Assembly: GCA_016715865.1 (NCBI GenBank)
Contig: JADJXM010000002.1
Location: 1 to 64,000 of the forward strand
Direction: 5' to 3'
Length of the DNA stretch: 64,000 bases
From: Acidobacteriota bacterium
GTDB taxonomy: Bacteria > Acidobacteriota > Blastocatellia > RBC074
Shown here one piece after another: positions 18,527 through 33,033 of this stretch. The notes beneath the pieces are model-generated. The model was not told where the DNA came from. It searched no databases and saw only the letters and a program-made list of their open reading frames with translations. The position numbers and the translations under genes are program-made. Numbering within the stretch: position 1 is the first letter of the stretch; each line of letters opens with the position of its first letter.

Positions 18527-19682
18527 CTGAACGTAACCGGCCCCAGGAGGTCTCCAGCATTTCCTTGATCGTGTCGCGCCAGTTTTCAAGCGAATATTGT
18601 CGTGCGGTGCTAATCGCCTGGTCTGACATCTTTCGGTATAAATCAGCGTCTTCAAGACATTTCCGAACCGAATTCGCCATAGAAACCGGGGTCGCTTCGT
18701 CGAGCAGTATACCACAGCCTGTTTCTATCAGTTTCGGCAGGACGGATACCCGTGTCGTAATCACGGGCAACCCGCAGGCGAGTGCCTCGATCACTACTTT
18801 TGGGAATCCTTCGGAGGAGGTGGGGAAACAGAAAAGATCCGCCTCTTTCAGCAAATCAATGACCTTCCTATGGTCAACCTGACCATGAAAGACGACGTGA
18901 TCACCCAGCCCCAGGTCGCGGGCCAACAATTGTAAATCATTAAGTGCGCTGCCAGAGCCGACGATGTCGAGTGTCAATCCGGGAAAACTCCCCAGCAGAT
19001 GGTGCAAGCTTTCCAATACGACCTCGACTCCTTTGCCCTTTTCGATTCTGCAGATTGTGATCAGACGCGGGTGGAGTGGAAGTTCTGACCGGCGCTTGCA
19101 GCTCGACTCGATCTCTGCGCGGGTCAGGCTGGTTGAGAAGATCCACCGAATCGCTGAATTGCGTCCTGATGGCGCCAGGTCGGATCCACCGGTGGCCAGC
19201 ATGACATTTTTGCCGCCGGCGAACTTCTCCATGAACCATTTCCAGAAATGTTCGGCTGTTGTTCGCCGGGCCTCCCAGTTTCCACAGTATCTGACAAAGA
19301 GCGGTTTCCGAAAGAGGAATGCCATCAGCATGCCGATGGTGCCAACGTCTCCGGGGATGGGTGTGTGCACAGCGTCGGCCCGATTGATCTCCCTGATCAG
19401 CGGCCCGATATTTCTGAACAGCCAGTAGAGCAGTCCCAGCTTTCTTGTAAGGCCGGCGCCTCTAGGCATATTCAGCGGAACGATCCTCAGCCTGTTTCCT
19501 GAAATAGCTATGCTTCCAGGGCGATTGGCCGGATGAGAGCAGGGAACCAGGATCGCCGTTTCATCGAAGATCTCCGATAAAAAGCTCATTTGGAAAGGGA
19601 ACCCGCCATCTGTTGCGTAACCCGACGAGGAATCATCTGAAGGCCAGCAGGGTTTATGTGAAACAACGAGGAGCTTCGCCAT
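18510..19682 (-). CDS. Family 4 glycosyltransferase
   Basis: 390 residues, GT-B fold. Donor-domain hallmarks: LITICRIEKGKGVEVVLESL, GLGDHVVFHGQVDH and PTSSEGFPKVVIEALACGLPVI (EX7E). The N-terminal domain is variable, as expected for the acceptor site. ATG start 27 bp after the methyltransferase stop. It is one of three consecutive-strand GT4 enzymes in this part of the cluster. Confidence 0.87.
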
Positions 19683-19709
19683 GCGGTGTGAAAATATCCG
19701 GGATCGATT

Positions 19710-20472
<763 letters not shown>

Positions 20473-20480
<8 letters not shown>

Positions 20481-21468
20481 TTTGATTAACGGAGGTGATA
20501 CGACCTCGTACCACTGCAATGATGCCCGCCATTCTTCCAGAAAACTCCATCAAATCGGAAATGCGGCGACGGCGAAAAGCCGAGCTCAGTATACGAAGGA
20601 GCTCGAATGACTGATATCTCCAGAACCGGAACTGTTGTTTCAGTGTCAGGGGGCCGGCTATGTCCTGAAAGACATAATAGTAATTCACTACGCTTTTATA
20701 GCCTATCTGCTTTCTGTCAACCCTGCCGGATGGGGAATGCAGATGAATGCAGCGGGCTTTCCCCAGTTCAAACAATTTCCAGTTGCGACCGGCTCTGAGA
20801 GCCAGGTGCGCGTCCTCGAGCATTCCATAACCGAGAAAAAAAGTATCAAACCGCAGTCCGGACTGAAATACCTCTGATCGCCAGACAGCGCATCCGGCGC
20901 CCATGAAATCGAGCTGTCTCAATGTCTCATGAGGAGGTTGAAGGTATCGATTGACTGGCACGCCCGTCTCGAAGTCGTAATGACCGGGGTCGAATGTCCT
21001 GAGAAGTTTCAGCCTGGCATACCATCTCCAGCGGATCGAAGTCGCCGGATCGACTTGCTGGTTCGAGATGCAGCCGGTGACGCCTCCGATAGCTTTATCG
21101 CGGTCCGATTCGAATACGACAAGTATCTGCTCGAAAAAATCCGGTTCCATTCTGATGTCATCGTCAATCAGTGCGATGAATCGCCCCCTAGCCGCATCTA
21201 TTCCAATGTTTCTTTGAATGGCGGTGCCGCCGCCACGTCGAATATAATTCAGATTGAAGGGCAGTGAAGATACGATCTGGCTGACGATCCTTTCGGTGTC
21301 ATCTTCTCCCGGCGGATTACCGTCGACAAGAATGAGCTCATCGGGAAGAAGAGACTGTTTTTCAATGTTGTGGATCAATTCAAGAACCTCATTCGGGCGT
21401 CGAAAGGTCGGGGTCACGACTGAGAGTCTGATCCGTCCGGCAAGAGGGTCACTTGAAGTTATGGTCAT
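20473..21468 (-). CDS. Family 2 glycosyltransferase
   Basis: 331 residues with a GT2/GT-A fold: LSVVTPTFRRPNEVLELI, AIQRNIGIDAARGRFIALIDDDI (the DDD metal site), DFMGAGCAVWRSEVF and a GYGMLEDAHLALRAGR acid motif. Unlike the last gene of the cluster it lacks C-terminal membrane segments. ATG start, six bases after the preceding stop. Confidence 0.87.
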
Positions 21469-21474
21469 GAATGC

Positions 21475-22896
21475 TCATCCGGACCGGTCAGATCCGGGTT
21501 GCGAAGCGATTTCGATGAGTTTACGCGCGATATTCGAGCTTGATCTTCCGTCGAGGCTTTGACCGAAAAAGCTGGTAATCAGTTCTGCTCTCTGCCTCGC
21601 ACCCGCCTCTGGATGTTCAAGCCCGCGGATTATCTCTACCCTCAATTCATCTTCCGACCGGGCCATAACAATTGCGCCGCTTTCGACGACAGGTCGATAG
21701 TGTTCAAACTGGTAGTATCGCGTGTAGTCGAACTCGCGTGTCGGATCAAGGTGCGGCGGCGGAAATGCGACATTGATTACAGGCTTGTCGAACATGCACA
21801 ATTCGAGTGAAATCGTCGAGGCGATATTGATGCCCAGGGCGCAATGGCGCAGTGTGTTCGTCAGCATCGCGACATCCTCGATCGTTGGTGTCAGCCAGGT
21901 CCGGTCCCATTTCACATCGGGGATCAGAATGTCCTTTCGGCGACGCTTGAGATCGTCGAAATGGCCCTGCGGCCCTTTGGGAAGGATTCGGACCAGCAAT
22001 TGAGGAGGTCCCGGTTCCTTCATTTCCAGCAGCATATCCGCGATTCTCTCGGCCACCCAGGGTTCGCCGATGACGTGGTTGGCCATGCCAGTGCTGTAGA
22101 GCACTATCGGGCGCGTCGGATCGGCCCCTACGCGGGCGCAGAATTCCTCGCGCGTCCAGTAAAACTCGGGCCGAAAATGAAAGTCGAACTGGGGAGTGCC
22201 GGTGACGTGAACATGATCGGGCGCCACATCCGGATAGATCCTGAGCAGGTCGGTTTTCAGTTTGTCGTTCCAGACGAAATAATGGTCGTAGGGAGGATAG
22301 ATTCGCCCCTGCGATGTCAGATTGTCCCACGAGAAGATAAAAGTCGCGGTTGGAATGCCAAGGCTGCGTGCGGCGTGAACGACCGGCAGCGCAACCCGGC
22401 TGTGAACGTGCGAACCGTTGAATACCAGCGACGGTTGTATGCGTCGCAAGGTTTCGAGGTAACGATCGGTTACAGCCAGATGCCGGCTGGCGAGGCTTTC
22501 CAGACGTGTCAGAACCTTCAGGCCACGGCGACTGGCGAATGGCACCCCCAGCAATTTCTTGCTCAGCCGTTTGAGTTTTTGGGCAGCGGATTGGGCTTCC
22601 TGCTCGCGCCATTCCCAGCGAACCTGAGCGGCGCGCGACCAGAGCCATCGACCATGCGCCAGGTCCAGTTCTTCCCTGACAAAGCGCACCGGCCAGCGAT
22701 CGGTGATCTCTCGAAGCGGATGGATCGATGGAAATCGACGCTGCATCTCATCCAGGATGGTCGCTTCGGGTTCGATCGAAAAGATGCTCAGTGGCGCAGC
22801 GGCGGCAATCTCATCGAGCGCGCCGGTGTAGAACAGGTTGCGGATGGCTTCACCGCGAGGAAGAATGACGGCGATTCCGCCGGCTTTTTCGTTCAT
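21475..22896 (-). CDS. GT-B-type transferase, paralogue of the upstream gene
   Basis: 473 residues. The segment FIFSWDNLTSQGRIYPPYDH corresponds to FITSWDNLSTKNRMVF in the next gene upstream, and both share VTGTPQFDFHF-like and late-chain VINVAFPPPH-like blocks. They are therefore tandem paralogues. The fold looks like CDP-glycerol transferase/GT-B enzymes of surface polymers; donor and acceptor are unknown. ATG at 22896 is chosen over the longer frame to 23061, which would overlap the paralogue. Confidence 0.7.
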   Translation of the reverse strand: MNEKAGGIAVILPRGEAIRNLFYTGALDEIAAAAPLSIFSIEPEATILDEMQRRFPSIHPLREITDRWPVRFVREELDLAHGRWLWSRAAQVRWEWREQEAQSAAQKLKRLSKKLLGVPFASRRGLKVLTRLESLASRHLAVTDRYLETLRRIQPSLVFNGSHVHSRVALPVVHAARSLGIPTATFIFSWDNLTSQGRIYPPYDHYFVWNDKLKTDLLRIYPDVAPDHVHVTGTPQFDFHFRPEFYWTREEFCARVGADPTRPIVLYSTGMANHVIGEPWVAERIADMLLEMKEPGPPQLLVRILPKGPQGHFDDLKRRRKDILIPDVKWDRTWLTPTIEDVAMLTNTLRHCALGINIASTISLELCMFDKPVINVAFPPPHLDPTREFDYTRYYQFEHYRPVVESGAIVMARSEDELRVEIIRGLEHPEAGARQRAELITSFFGQSLDGRSSSNIARKLIEIASQPGSDRSG

Positions 22897-22909
22897 CAAA
22901 TTCGACGCC

Positions 22910-24331
22910 TCATCTCCGCCCTGCCGCTTGGGCCAGCTCGATGATTGCTTCCGCCATTCTTTCGCCGGATTGCCCATCCTGGAAACCGCAGACGTAATCG
23001 GCAATCCAACGTCGCTGCTCGCGATGCAGCTCAGGTTGCGCCAGATAGGTTCTGACGGCATCGCTCATTTCGTCGAGGTTGTTGACCAGCCATATACCGC
23101 CTGATTCTGCGAGTGGTTTGAAGTGTGTCCAGACGTGATTGACTTCACGGTATAGCTGCTGCTGGGGGCTGCCAGGTGAAGGATCGAAATCGAGATTAAC
23201 CACTGGTCGATCAAATATCGCTGCGTCGACCGTGATCGTCGATGAGAAATTCACGACGACGTCGGCGTGCCGGAAGGTATTGACCCAGTCACCAATCTGT
23301 TCCGCATCCTGAAAACGCGCTGTCACCGCCAATTCAGGGTTACTGGTCTTCTGAACGACAACCCGCGGGTAGAAGGTTTTAAGTCGCTCCCGCAAACGGC
23401 CGTTGTCAAAGAGCGGGTGCGGCCGGACTATCAGCTGCGCATCACCCAGTTTCCCGCTGCTGATCTGTTTCACAAGATGATCGACGGCATACCATTCCCC
23501 TGGAGAGAAATTCGGAGACCCCAGACCGTAAACGATGATCGGCTTGCCGGGATCGAGTTCGTTTCTCCGGCAGAATTCCATGCGTGATTGTCTGAATCGT
23601 TCCTGAAAAAACAGATCGAATTGGGGGGCCCCGACGACGAAGACGGGTTTTTCCCGACTGTATGGATAGTATTGATGAAGTTCATTCTTCATCTGTTCGG
23701 ACCAGACGATAAAGCCGTCATATGTGAAGACCATGCGATTTTTCGTCGAGAGGTTGTCCCATGAGGTGATGAAGGCGGCAACTGGAAGCCCGAGTCGCCG
23801 GGCTTCACCGACGATCGCTTCATCGTTGAAACGGTGGGGGCCTGTCGCGAGGACCAGTCGAGGTCGATTCTCCCTCAGCCATGCCGAGCCTTCAGGGCTG
23901 CGGGAAGCGGTCAATAGCAGTTTTTCAAGTCCCCGCTCAGTCAGATCTGCGGATAGTAATGGCGCAGTCAATTCCGCTGTCCGCTTGATGAGACGCATCC
24001 GGCTTGACAGTCCCGCATGACGAAACAGTCGCCCAGCGCTTTCGCGACTGGGGTTCGGATTTTGGGCATCCCATAAAAAGTCGTTGAAGCGGCGCAGGTA
24101 GTTATACGGGAACATTCGATATGGCTTGACAGCCGGGAAAGGAAGCGTCCCGTTCGATTTCAGAGACGAGTCCTGAGCGCCGGATGTGGTCATCAGGGTC
24201 GTCTCGAAACCCCGTGCCGATATCGCATCCAGGCAGGATGTGTAACGCAATACCCGGTCCATCAACAGAATACTGCTCAGGAACAGTATTCTCGGATGTT
24301 CCCCGCTAAATTCATTCCGTCTCTCCTTCAC
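22910..24331 (-). CDS. GT-B-type transferase of surface-glycan cluster
   Basis: 473 residues. Hallmarks: LFLSSILLMDRVLRYTSCLDA, AAFITSWDNLSTKNRM, FVVGAPQFDLFFQERF, LIVRPHPLFDNGRL and HADVVVNFSSTITVDAAIFD. RPHP followed by a buried S/T-rich loop is common in CDP-glycerol glycerophosphotransferase-like and capsule GT-B proteins. GTG start four bases after the preceding stop. A paralogue follows directly. It could be a transferase for the nonulosonic acid made by NeuABC, but no sequence feature proves that. Confidence 0.7.
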   Translation of the reverse strand: MKERRNEFSGEHPRILFLSSILLMDRVLRYTSCLDAISARGFETTLMTTSGAQDSSLKSNGTLPFPAVKPYRMFPYNYLRRFNDFLWDAQNPNPSRESAGRLFRHAGLSSRMRLIKRTAELTAPLLSADLTERGLEKLLLTASRSPEGSAWLRENRPRLVLATGPHRFNDEAIVGEARRLGLPVAAFITSWDNLSTKNRMVFTYDGFIVWSEQMKNELHQYYPYSREKPVFVVGAPQFDLFFQERFRQSRMEFCRRNELDPGKPIIVYGLGSPNFSPGEWYAVDHLVKQISSGKLGDAQLIVRPHPLFDNGRLRERLKTFYPRVVVQKTSNPELAVTARFQDAEQIGDWVNTFRHADVVVNFSSTITVDAAIFDRPVVNLDFDPSPGSPQQQLYREVNHVWTHFKPLAESGGIWLVNNLDEMSDAVRTYLAQPELHREQRRWIADYVCGFQDGQSGERMAEAIIELAQAAGRR

Positions 24332-24335
24332 AGTG

Positions 24336-25540
24336 TTATTCCTGATCTGTATTGTTGCATTGCAATCGGATTAAGCTCTGGCTTATCTCATCGGCAATTC
24401 TTGCGGCAACCGTTTTCCACTGTTGGTCGCGTTCATACATCTCACGCGCCTTGCCGGAGTATCGCGGCAAATCGTCGAGCAGGTCCAGGATTGCTTTCGT
24501 CCAAACCTCGGTGTCCAGTTGATCGAGAACCCGCCCTGTCACTGCGTCTTCTATCAGGTCGGGAATCCCGCCGATCCTGTGGGCAATGGTTGGTATTCCG
24601 AGCGCGTTCATTTCGCAGATCGAATGCGGTGAGAGGTCTCCCTGAGTCGGCAGCAGAGAGATATGGATCTTACCCAAAAGCGACATAAGACGGCTTCTTT
24701 CTTCGTGCGAACTCTTATCGATCCAGCCGTGATAGACGATTTCGCCCGCATCCCGTGGCGGCATCTGCGCCGGGCTGTCGCCCACAATGTGCAATGTAAC
24801 TGATGAAAGTCGCGTTTTGAGCTTGCTCAGCACTTTCAGCGCAAATCCTCCGCCCTTGCGTTCAAAATTGGTGCTCAGAAACAACAGGTTTAATCCATCG
24901 GAAGGCGCCGGCCGCATGACATTGGCGGCAATCTCTTCGTCAAGGTTGGAACCGATTCCGACGGCGACCATCTTCTCTCGGTATTGAGGGTAAATCTCAC
25001 TGGATTCAGCGGCGATTGTTCTGGATGTGAACATCGTACGGGCGCTGTTCTCGAGACCTCGGACATCGACATTGCGCATGCTTCTCAGCTCATATTTCGG
25101 CAGAGTTTCCTGATTGATCCATCGGTAGACGCGGGTTTTGTACAGATAGAGCGCGTCGATGTATAGAAACACGGGTGCACGGCCGGCGTAGTATGCGACC
25201 GGGGCGCAACCGAAGGTCAGAACGGCATCGGGTCTGACGCGCTCGACCTCGTCCGACAGCCAGTTCGAAAAGGTCCTGGCTATCACTTCCCGGGAGCCGG
25301 GAAAGTTATAGGGTCTGAGTGAAGAGAAGCTCTTTTGCAGTTTCAATAATGCCCGCGATCTCAAATCGTAAACGACCGGCGATGAAATGCGATCGGATAC
25401 GTGGACGTCGAAGGACTCACGCAGCCGTGGTATCAGATAGTACGGGAATCCGGACAAGGTTCGAGGGCTCTCGGCAGCCCCCCAGGGGCATGCGATGAGC
25501 AACCGTTTCCTGACGGTCTCGGTGGATGGATTTTGAAACA

Positions 25541-25541
<1 letters not shown>
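24336..25541 (-). CDS. Family 4 glycosyltransferase
   Basis: 401 residues. The donor domain has LNLLFLSTNFERKGGGFALKVL and TLHIVGDSPA, and SICEMNALGIPTIAHRIGGIPDLI carries the EX7E-like motif. The acceptor domain contains RPDAVLTFGCAPVAYY. ATG at 25541 shares a base with the Wzt stop (TGATG), showing coupling with the exporter ATPase. Confidence 0.83.
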
Positions 25542-26865
<1,324 letters not shown>

Positions 26866-26869
<4 letters not shown>

Positions 26870-28587
26870 ATCCTCATCAATCCCATACTGATCCATTGCC
26901 AGACATAGAAGCTGTTGTCACTATCTCCTGCGCAGTATCGCGCCCATGCCTGACGGACGGCATCGGGCATGAGCCAGTCCCGGCATGGCCCGGAGAGCGC
27001 TGCTTCGATCTGGTCCCCTGCCCATTGCTGCAGCGGGCCACGCAGCCATTCGCGCTGCGGGGTTTGAATCGGACGTTTCGGAGCTTCGACGATCCCCGCA
27101 GGCAAAATGCGAGCGGCGATTCGGCGGAGCAGCCATTTCTGCACACCGTCAGCGATCTTCCGTTCGGGCGGCTGCCTTAGAGCGATCTCGAAGAGCCTGT
27201 GATCCAGGAAAGGCTCACGCAACTCCGTCGATGAGCGCATCGAGATGCGGTCGTTGAACCTCAGGGCACGCGGGATCTTTGTGAATCGCGCATCACGGTA
27301 TTGAAGGTTTCGCAATGGCTCGGGAAAGACCTGAGGCGCGGCGAAGGCTTCCGCCAGCGACCGGAAATCCGGGCTCAGGCATTCATCACGAACGGGTTTT
27401 TCGCGCGTGCCCTGAACCAGGCCCGCTTCACCGCCTTTGATTGCTGATGCGTAATAATCGTATCCGGCCCATTGTTCATCCAGCCCTTGTCCATCGAGCA
27501 GTACGATCAATCCATTGGAGCGCGCTCGTTCGAAGAGTCGTGCGTAAGCCAGGGTCGGAAGGCCGCCGAAGGGTTCGTCCTCCGCGCGATGAACCGATTC
27601 GGCCAGGGCAGGGACTTCGTGAGGATCGATCGGACAGACCAGGGAAGGATGTTTCGTTCCCGCCAGCATCTGCTCGACCCAGGGAAGCTCATCATAGTTC
27701 GAATCGCCGGTCGTGAAGGTCAAAGCCTTGACGTCGCTTGACGCTCCCTGAACCTGATGGACCAGCCCGAGCAGAACTGAGGAATCGAGACCGCCGCTCA
27801 GGTTGATTCCTACCGGCACATCCGAGCGGAAGCGTAGTCTGACGCTCTCCTTGAGCAGCTCGAGGTATTCGTCCTCGACCTCCGCAATCGGACGCCGATC
27901 GAACTCCTGTCCAGCGCGTTCGGCAAGATCATACCAGCGCTCGATCTCAATCCGCCCGTCATTCCAGATCAAACGATGACCGGGAGGGACCTGTTGGACG
28001 CCCCGCCAGAAAGTCCGATCGGAATGATCGTACAGCCCGGTCGTCAGATATGTCGACCAGGTCGTCTCATCGAAGTCGGCCGGGACTCCGCCGGCGTGCA
28101 GCGCCTTGATCTCGCTCGATAGTCGGAGCGACCCGCCCGGCAATGCCGCATAGTAGAGCGGTTTGACGCCGAATCGGTCGCGCGCCGCAAACATTGTTTG
28201 CTCGCCTTCGTCCCAGAGCAGAAAAGCGAACATGCCGATGAAATGATCGAGACAATCCTTTCCCCATTTTTCGTATGCCGCCAGAATGACTTCGGAGTCT
28301 GTTCGACTGGTATAGGGGTAATCGCCGAGCTCTGTACGTAATTCTCGATAGTTGTATATCTCGCCGTTGAATACCAGATGAAGACGGCCATTACCACCGG
28401 TCATCGGCTGGCTGCCCGCCGGCGAAAGATCGATAATGCTCAGCCGGTTGTGCCCGAGCCCTGCCAGTCCATCGTTGTATATCTCGATCCCGGTCGCGTC
28501 AGGTCCGCGATGCCGCTGGCTCGCAACCATTGCGTCGATCTCCTGAATTGTCCAACCCGACCCGATTATTCCCGCTATTCCACACAT
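26866..28587 (-). CDS. asnB: Asparagine synthetase (glutamine-hydrolysing) homologue
   Basis: 573 residues. MCGIAG puts the catalytic Cys2 at the start of the glutaminase domain. NGEIYNYREL and the synthetase PP-loop SGGLDSSVLLGLV (about 266) are intact. AsnB makes asparagine from aspartate, glutamine and ATP. Homologues inside O-antigen and capsule clusters are thought to amidate uronic acids, which is the likelier job here given its neighbours. One base separates it from neuA. Confidence 0.88.
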
Positions 28588-28588
28588 C

Positions 28589-29320
28589 TCAGCTTTCCGA
28601 TCTCATCGCTTCGATCAACTTCTCGGCTCTCACCCAGTCCTCCATGGTGTCGATATTGACCGTCTTTTCCGGATCCATAATATAGCCAATCATTTTGGTC
28701 CCATAAAATGTGTTGCGTTCGACAAGGATGTCGCGACGCGTCACGTAAACAGATCCTTCGCGATGCCATGCGGCGGGGAGATCCTGCCTGCGCGGGATCG
28801 GCATCTCTTCGCCTGTGGCGATCTTCAGATAACCATCGGAATCGCTGAACCAGACCCAGTGAGGGTTGAACTCGACCGGCACCGGGAGCATCGAGACGAC
28901 TGAATCGGCATCCTGTTCTTCGAGCATCCTTATGCAGTTGTCGATGTCTACCGGCCGGCGAAGCGGATTGGTCGGTTGAAGCAGGCAGATCGCGTCGAAA
29001 CGATCGCCCGAATCTTCAAGCGTTTTTACGGCATGACGGATGACCGGCAGCATCGGGGTATCGTCACGGGCGAGCGATTCGGGTCTCATGAAGGGAACCT
29101 CGATGCCGCATTGACGCCCCGCGTCGGCGATCTCCAGGTCTTCCGTAGTCAGGATGGTTCGACTCAGCCTGGTCGAAGCCAACGCGGCCTCGGCCGTGTA
29201 TTCCAGCAGAGGTTTCCCGGCGAGGTTCCGCAAATTTTTTCGCGGCACGCCTTTCGATCCGCCGCGCGCCGGGATGATGCCGAGTACTCGTAATGATGAT
29301 TCATCGCTGCTCTGTTTCAT
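28589..29320 (-). CDS. neuA: CMP-nonulosonic acid synthetase (NeuA/LegF-type)
   Basis: 243 residues. The cytidylyltransferase signature IIPARGGSKGVPRKNLRNLAG is at residues 15-35, followed by LLQPTNPLRR and late NIDTMEDWVRAE. It activates a sialic-acid-like sugar with CTP. With NeuB and NeuC in the same operon it completes a three-step route. Neu5Ac, legionaminic or another nonulosonic acid cannot be told apart from sequence reading alone. Confidence 0.9.
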   Translation of the reverse strand: MKQSSDESSLRVLGIIPARGGSKGVPRKNLRNLAGKPLLEYTAEAALASTRLSRTILTTEDLEIADAGRQCGIEVPFMRPESLARDDTPMLPVIRHAVKTLEDSGDRFDAICLLQPTNPLRRPVDIDNCIRMLEEQDADSVVSMLPVPVEFNPHWVWFSDSDGYLKIATGEEMPIPRRQDLPAAWHREGSVYVTRRDILVERNTFYGTKMIGYIMDPEKTVNIDTMEDWVRAEKLIEAMRSES

Positions 29321-29324
29321 TTGA

Positions 29325-30433
<1,109 letters not shown>

Positions 30434-30437
<4 letters not shown>

Positions 30438-31603
30438 GCGATATGGATATAGTTGAGTCGTTTCTGGATGTATGGTTTCAGCTGGCAGAGCGCCTCGGCG
30501 ACACGTACCGAAACGTGTCCATCGCCATAGAGCGTGCTTGCGGGATAGCGACCCTGCTCCAGTTGATTCTGTATGGCTGAGAAAATCAGATCGCTGACCG
30601 GATCGACCTGAGTCACATGACGATCGGTTTCACGCCCTTCCTGACGATTGCCGACCAGAACGATGGGGGTTCCGAAATAGCCCGCATCGCGCACGAAGCT
30701 GCTCGAATTGCCGATCGCACAGGCTGCATTGGCCAGCACTTTGAGGTAATCCTCAGGCACCAGATTGGTCAGCGTTCGCAGCCAGGACGGTTTCCGTTCA
30801 GTTCGAAAGACGCGGATCGCCTTGCTGATATGGTCTGATCCGGCATCGATGTTGGGCCACATGAGGACAGTCTGCATCTGCAACCGGCGGAGCGCTTCAA
30901 GCAACTCTTCCATCTGCCGGCGTTCGCCGCCGAATTCAGTCGTCGTCGGGTGGAAGAGGACCAGCAGGTACGGGCGCGCAACATCTATCGGGACACCGCC
31001 ACCTTTCGAATTTAGAACTTCGGCGTTCAATGACCGGTCGATGCATCGCGCGATATCGCTAGACGGGCACCCCACAGCCAGAATCGTCTCGGGCCGCTCA
31101 CCCATTCTGATCAGATACTCCGCCGATCGCTTTGTACTCGGAAAATGGAAATGGGCGAATTTGCTGATCGCGTGGCGCGCGCTTTCGTCGATCGAACCGG
31201 AAACCTCTCCGCCCTGAATGTGCGCGATGCAGATATTCATGTAAGCTGCGGCTATCGCTGCCGAGAGCGCTTCATATCGGTCGCCGATCAGCAGCACAAT
31301 ATCGGGTTTGAGCCGCTGGAACTCACTGGCGAATTCAACGACGCCAAAGCCGACAGACTTGGCCATCGTGGCTGGAGTCGAGCCTTCCAGCTCGATGAAT
31401 ATCTCGCCATTGATTTCAAAACCGTCTTCCCTCACAACCCGGACGGGCAGATCGAACCTTTCGAGGACCATCGTTCCCGATGCGATGATCTGCAATTCCA
31501 GTTCAGGATGATCGGCGATCGCCTGCATGACCGGCTTCAATCGCCCGTAATTCGCCCGGTCAACCAGTACAACACAGATTTTACGAGGTGTCTTTTGCTT
31601 CAA
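30434..31603 (-). CDS. neuC: Hydrolysing UDP-GlcNAc 2-epimerase (NeuC/LegG-type)
   Basis: 389 residues, GT-B-like epimerase fold. Motifs: ICVVLVDRANYGRLKPVM, VLLIGDRYEALSAAIAAAYM, IAHIQGGEVSGSIDES, HPTTTEF and GNSSSFVRDAGYFGTPIVLVGNRQEGRE. These enzymes release ManNAc (or a 2,4-diacetamido analogue) from the UDP-sugar for NeuB. The start is TTG with GAAGAAA upstream; no closer ATG exists. Confidence 0.9.
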
Positions 31604-31611
31604 GAATTTCT

Positions 31612-33033
31612 TCAGCCTGTCTGTCGGTTTGCGGTTTCATTCCAATGATTCTTCACCAACCGCAGCCAGAGCATCGGAGCAAGAAAGATCATCAACAGGA
31701 TCAGGCAATCGGTTGGGAGCCGGAATCTTGGATCACCTATATCAATGGCGCACGAGATGATCATCGTATAGAGGACGATAGTTCCTGCCAGACAATAGGC
31801 GAGGATCTGATATTTTGTTTCAGATGAGAGCGGTGACGGATCGAGTTCAGTCAATCGCGCCTTTAAAAAGCTGTCAGCCAAAGCGCCTGACAGGATAAGC
31901 CCTGTCGCCAGGAAACATCCGATAATCATGAAATGCAATAATGACCAGATCATTTGAATAATACGAGAATTCATATTTGCCAGACTGCTGTTGGCTGGAA
32001 ACCAGTATGAGCCGCCCAGAGCGCATCCAACCTCCTGAAGGTAGTTCAATGGCGCTCTCATAATCAAATTCAGATTCATACGAACCAGATATCGAGATGC
32101 CTCGATCTGGGACATTCCCGTCAGGCGGATGATTTCCGGCCGTGCAGTATATATGGACTGCAGACCAGTATGTGAACTGCCCGGGCTGATCAATTCAGAA
32201 TCTCTGGTTTTGATCAATACGTCTTTGACGACCCGGTCCTCACTATCCGATAACCTGTCCCAGAACCTGACCGTTCTTGTCGAGAGATTGTATCCGAGCA
32301 GCGGAGTGATGCCGAAATAACCGAACCGTGAATAGTTAAATGCCGAGAGTCCGCCGACCAGAATGGCTGAAACAGCAACCAGCGATAAAGCTGCTCTGAG
32401 CATCTCGCGACGATTCAAACAGCCAAGATAACCAGCCAGAGGCAAGACGGACAATACGATCACGAGTGATAATGCCTGATATGTCGGGCGCGTCAAAGCG
32501 CTATAGCCAATTGCCGATGAGGTGATAGCCAGGTAAATCGTCCGGCGATTCCGTAACCAGAGTATGAAACATGCGACAGAGAGGGCGAGACAGAATTGCG
32601 CCAGATTCTCAGTCATGATCATTGCACAGGATTGAACGTACGGCGGCTGAATCAGAATGGATCCGAAGAGTTTCAACCATAATCCGTTCAAGCCCATGTT
32701 ATGAAGCACGACCGTAAGCATCCAGATCGTGACCAGATGGAGCAGCAAAGCGGTGAAGAAGAGCCTTCGGGTCGGGTGACTGCTTGCCCCGGTCAATAAA
32801 AGCAGGAGCGGATATCCCGGAGGCCGATCATTCAACTGATCGAGCTTGAAGTCGGCAAGGTCCCGGGCGGTCTCGAAATAACCGGGAGTGTCAGCGGCTA
32901 TGACCATTGAATTACTCCAGGCGATGCCGTAGATGATCAGGGCGGCGGAGAACAGAAACAGATAAAAGAAGGAGACTCCGGGTGGCAGTCCGGCGATCGT
33001 TCGTTCGTTTCTTGCCGGGGAGGCGTTACTCAT
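31612..33033 (-). CDS. Polytopic membrane protein, possible GT39-like transferase
   Basis: 473 residues with about eleven to twelve hydrophobic segments. The first loop holds ADTPGYFETARDLADFKLDQLNDRPPGYPLLLLL, which resembles the acidic loop and PPGYP of dolichyl/undecaprenyl-phosphate sugar transferases (GT39/ArnT, PMT_2). It may transfer a lipid-linked sugar on the periplasmic side. The start ATG lies inside the neuB end (eight-base overlap). Confidence 0.65.
   Translation of the reverse strand: MSNASPARNERTIAGLPPGVSFFYLFLFSAALIIYGIAWSNSMVIAADTPGYFETARDLADFKLDQLNDRPPGYPLLLLLTGASSHPTRRLFFTALLLHLVTIWMLTVVLHNMGLNGLWLKLFGSILIQPPYVQSCAMIMTENLAQFCLALSVACFILWLRNRRTIYLAITSSAIGYSALTRPTYQALSLVIVLSVLPLAGYLGCLNRREMLRAALSLVAVSAILVGGLSAFNYSRFGYFGITPLLGYNLSTRTVRFWDRLSDSEDRVVKDVLIKTRDSELISPGSSHTGLQSIYTARPEIIRLTGMSQIEASRYLVRMNLNLIMRAPLNYLQEVGCALGGSYWFPANSSLANMNSRIIQMIWSLLHFMIIGCFLATGLILSGALADSFLKARLTELDPSPLSSETKYQILAYCLAGTIVLYTMIISCAIDIGDPRFRLPTDCLILLMIFLAPMLWLRLVKNHWNETANRQTG

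Noticed and set aside
21844..22944. Plus-strand open frame of 366 codons opposite a GT-B gene
   Set aside because: Shadow of the minus-strand transferase; no recognisable motif or ribosome-binding site.
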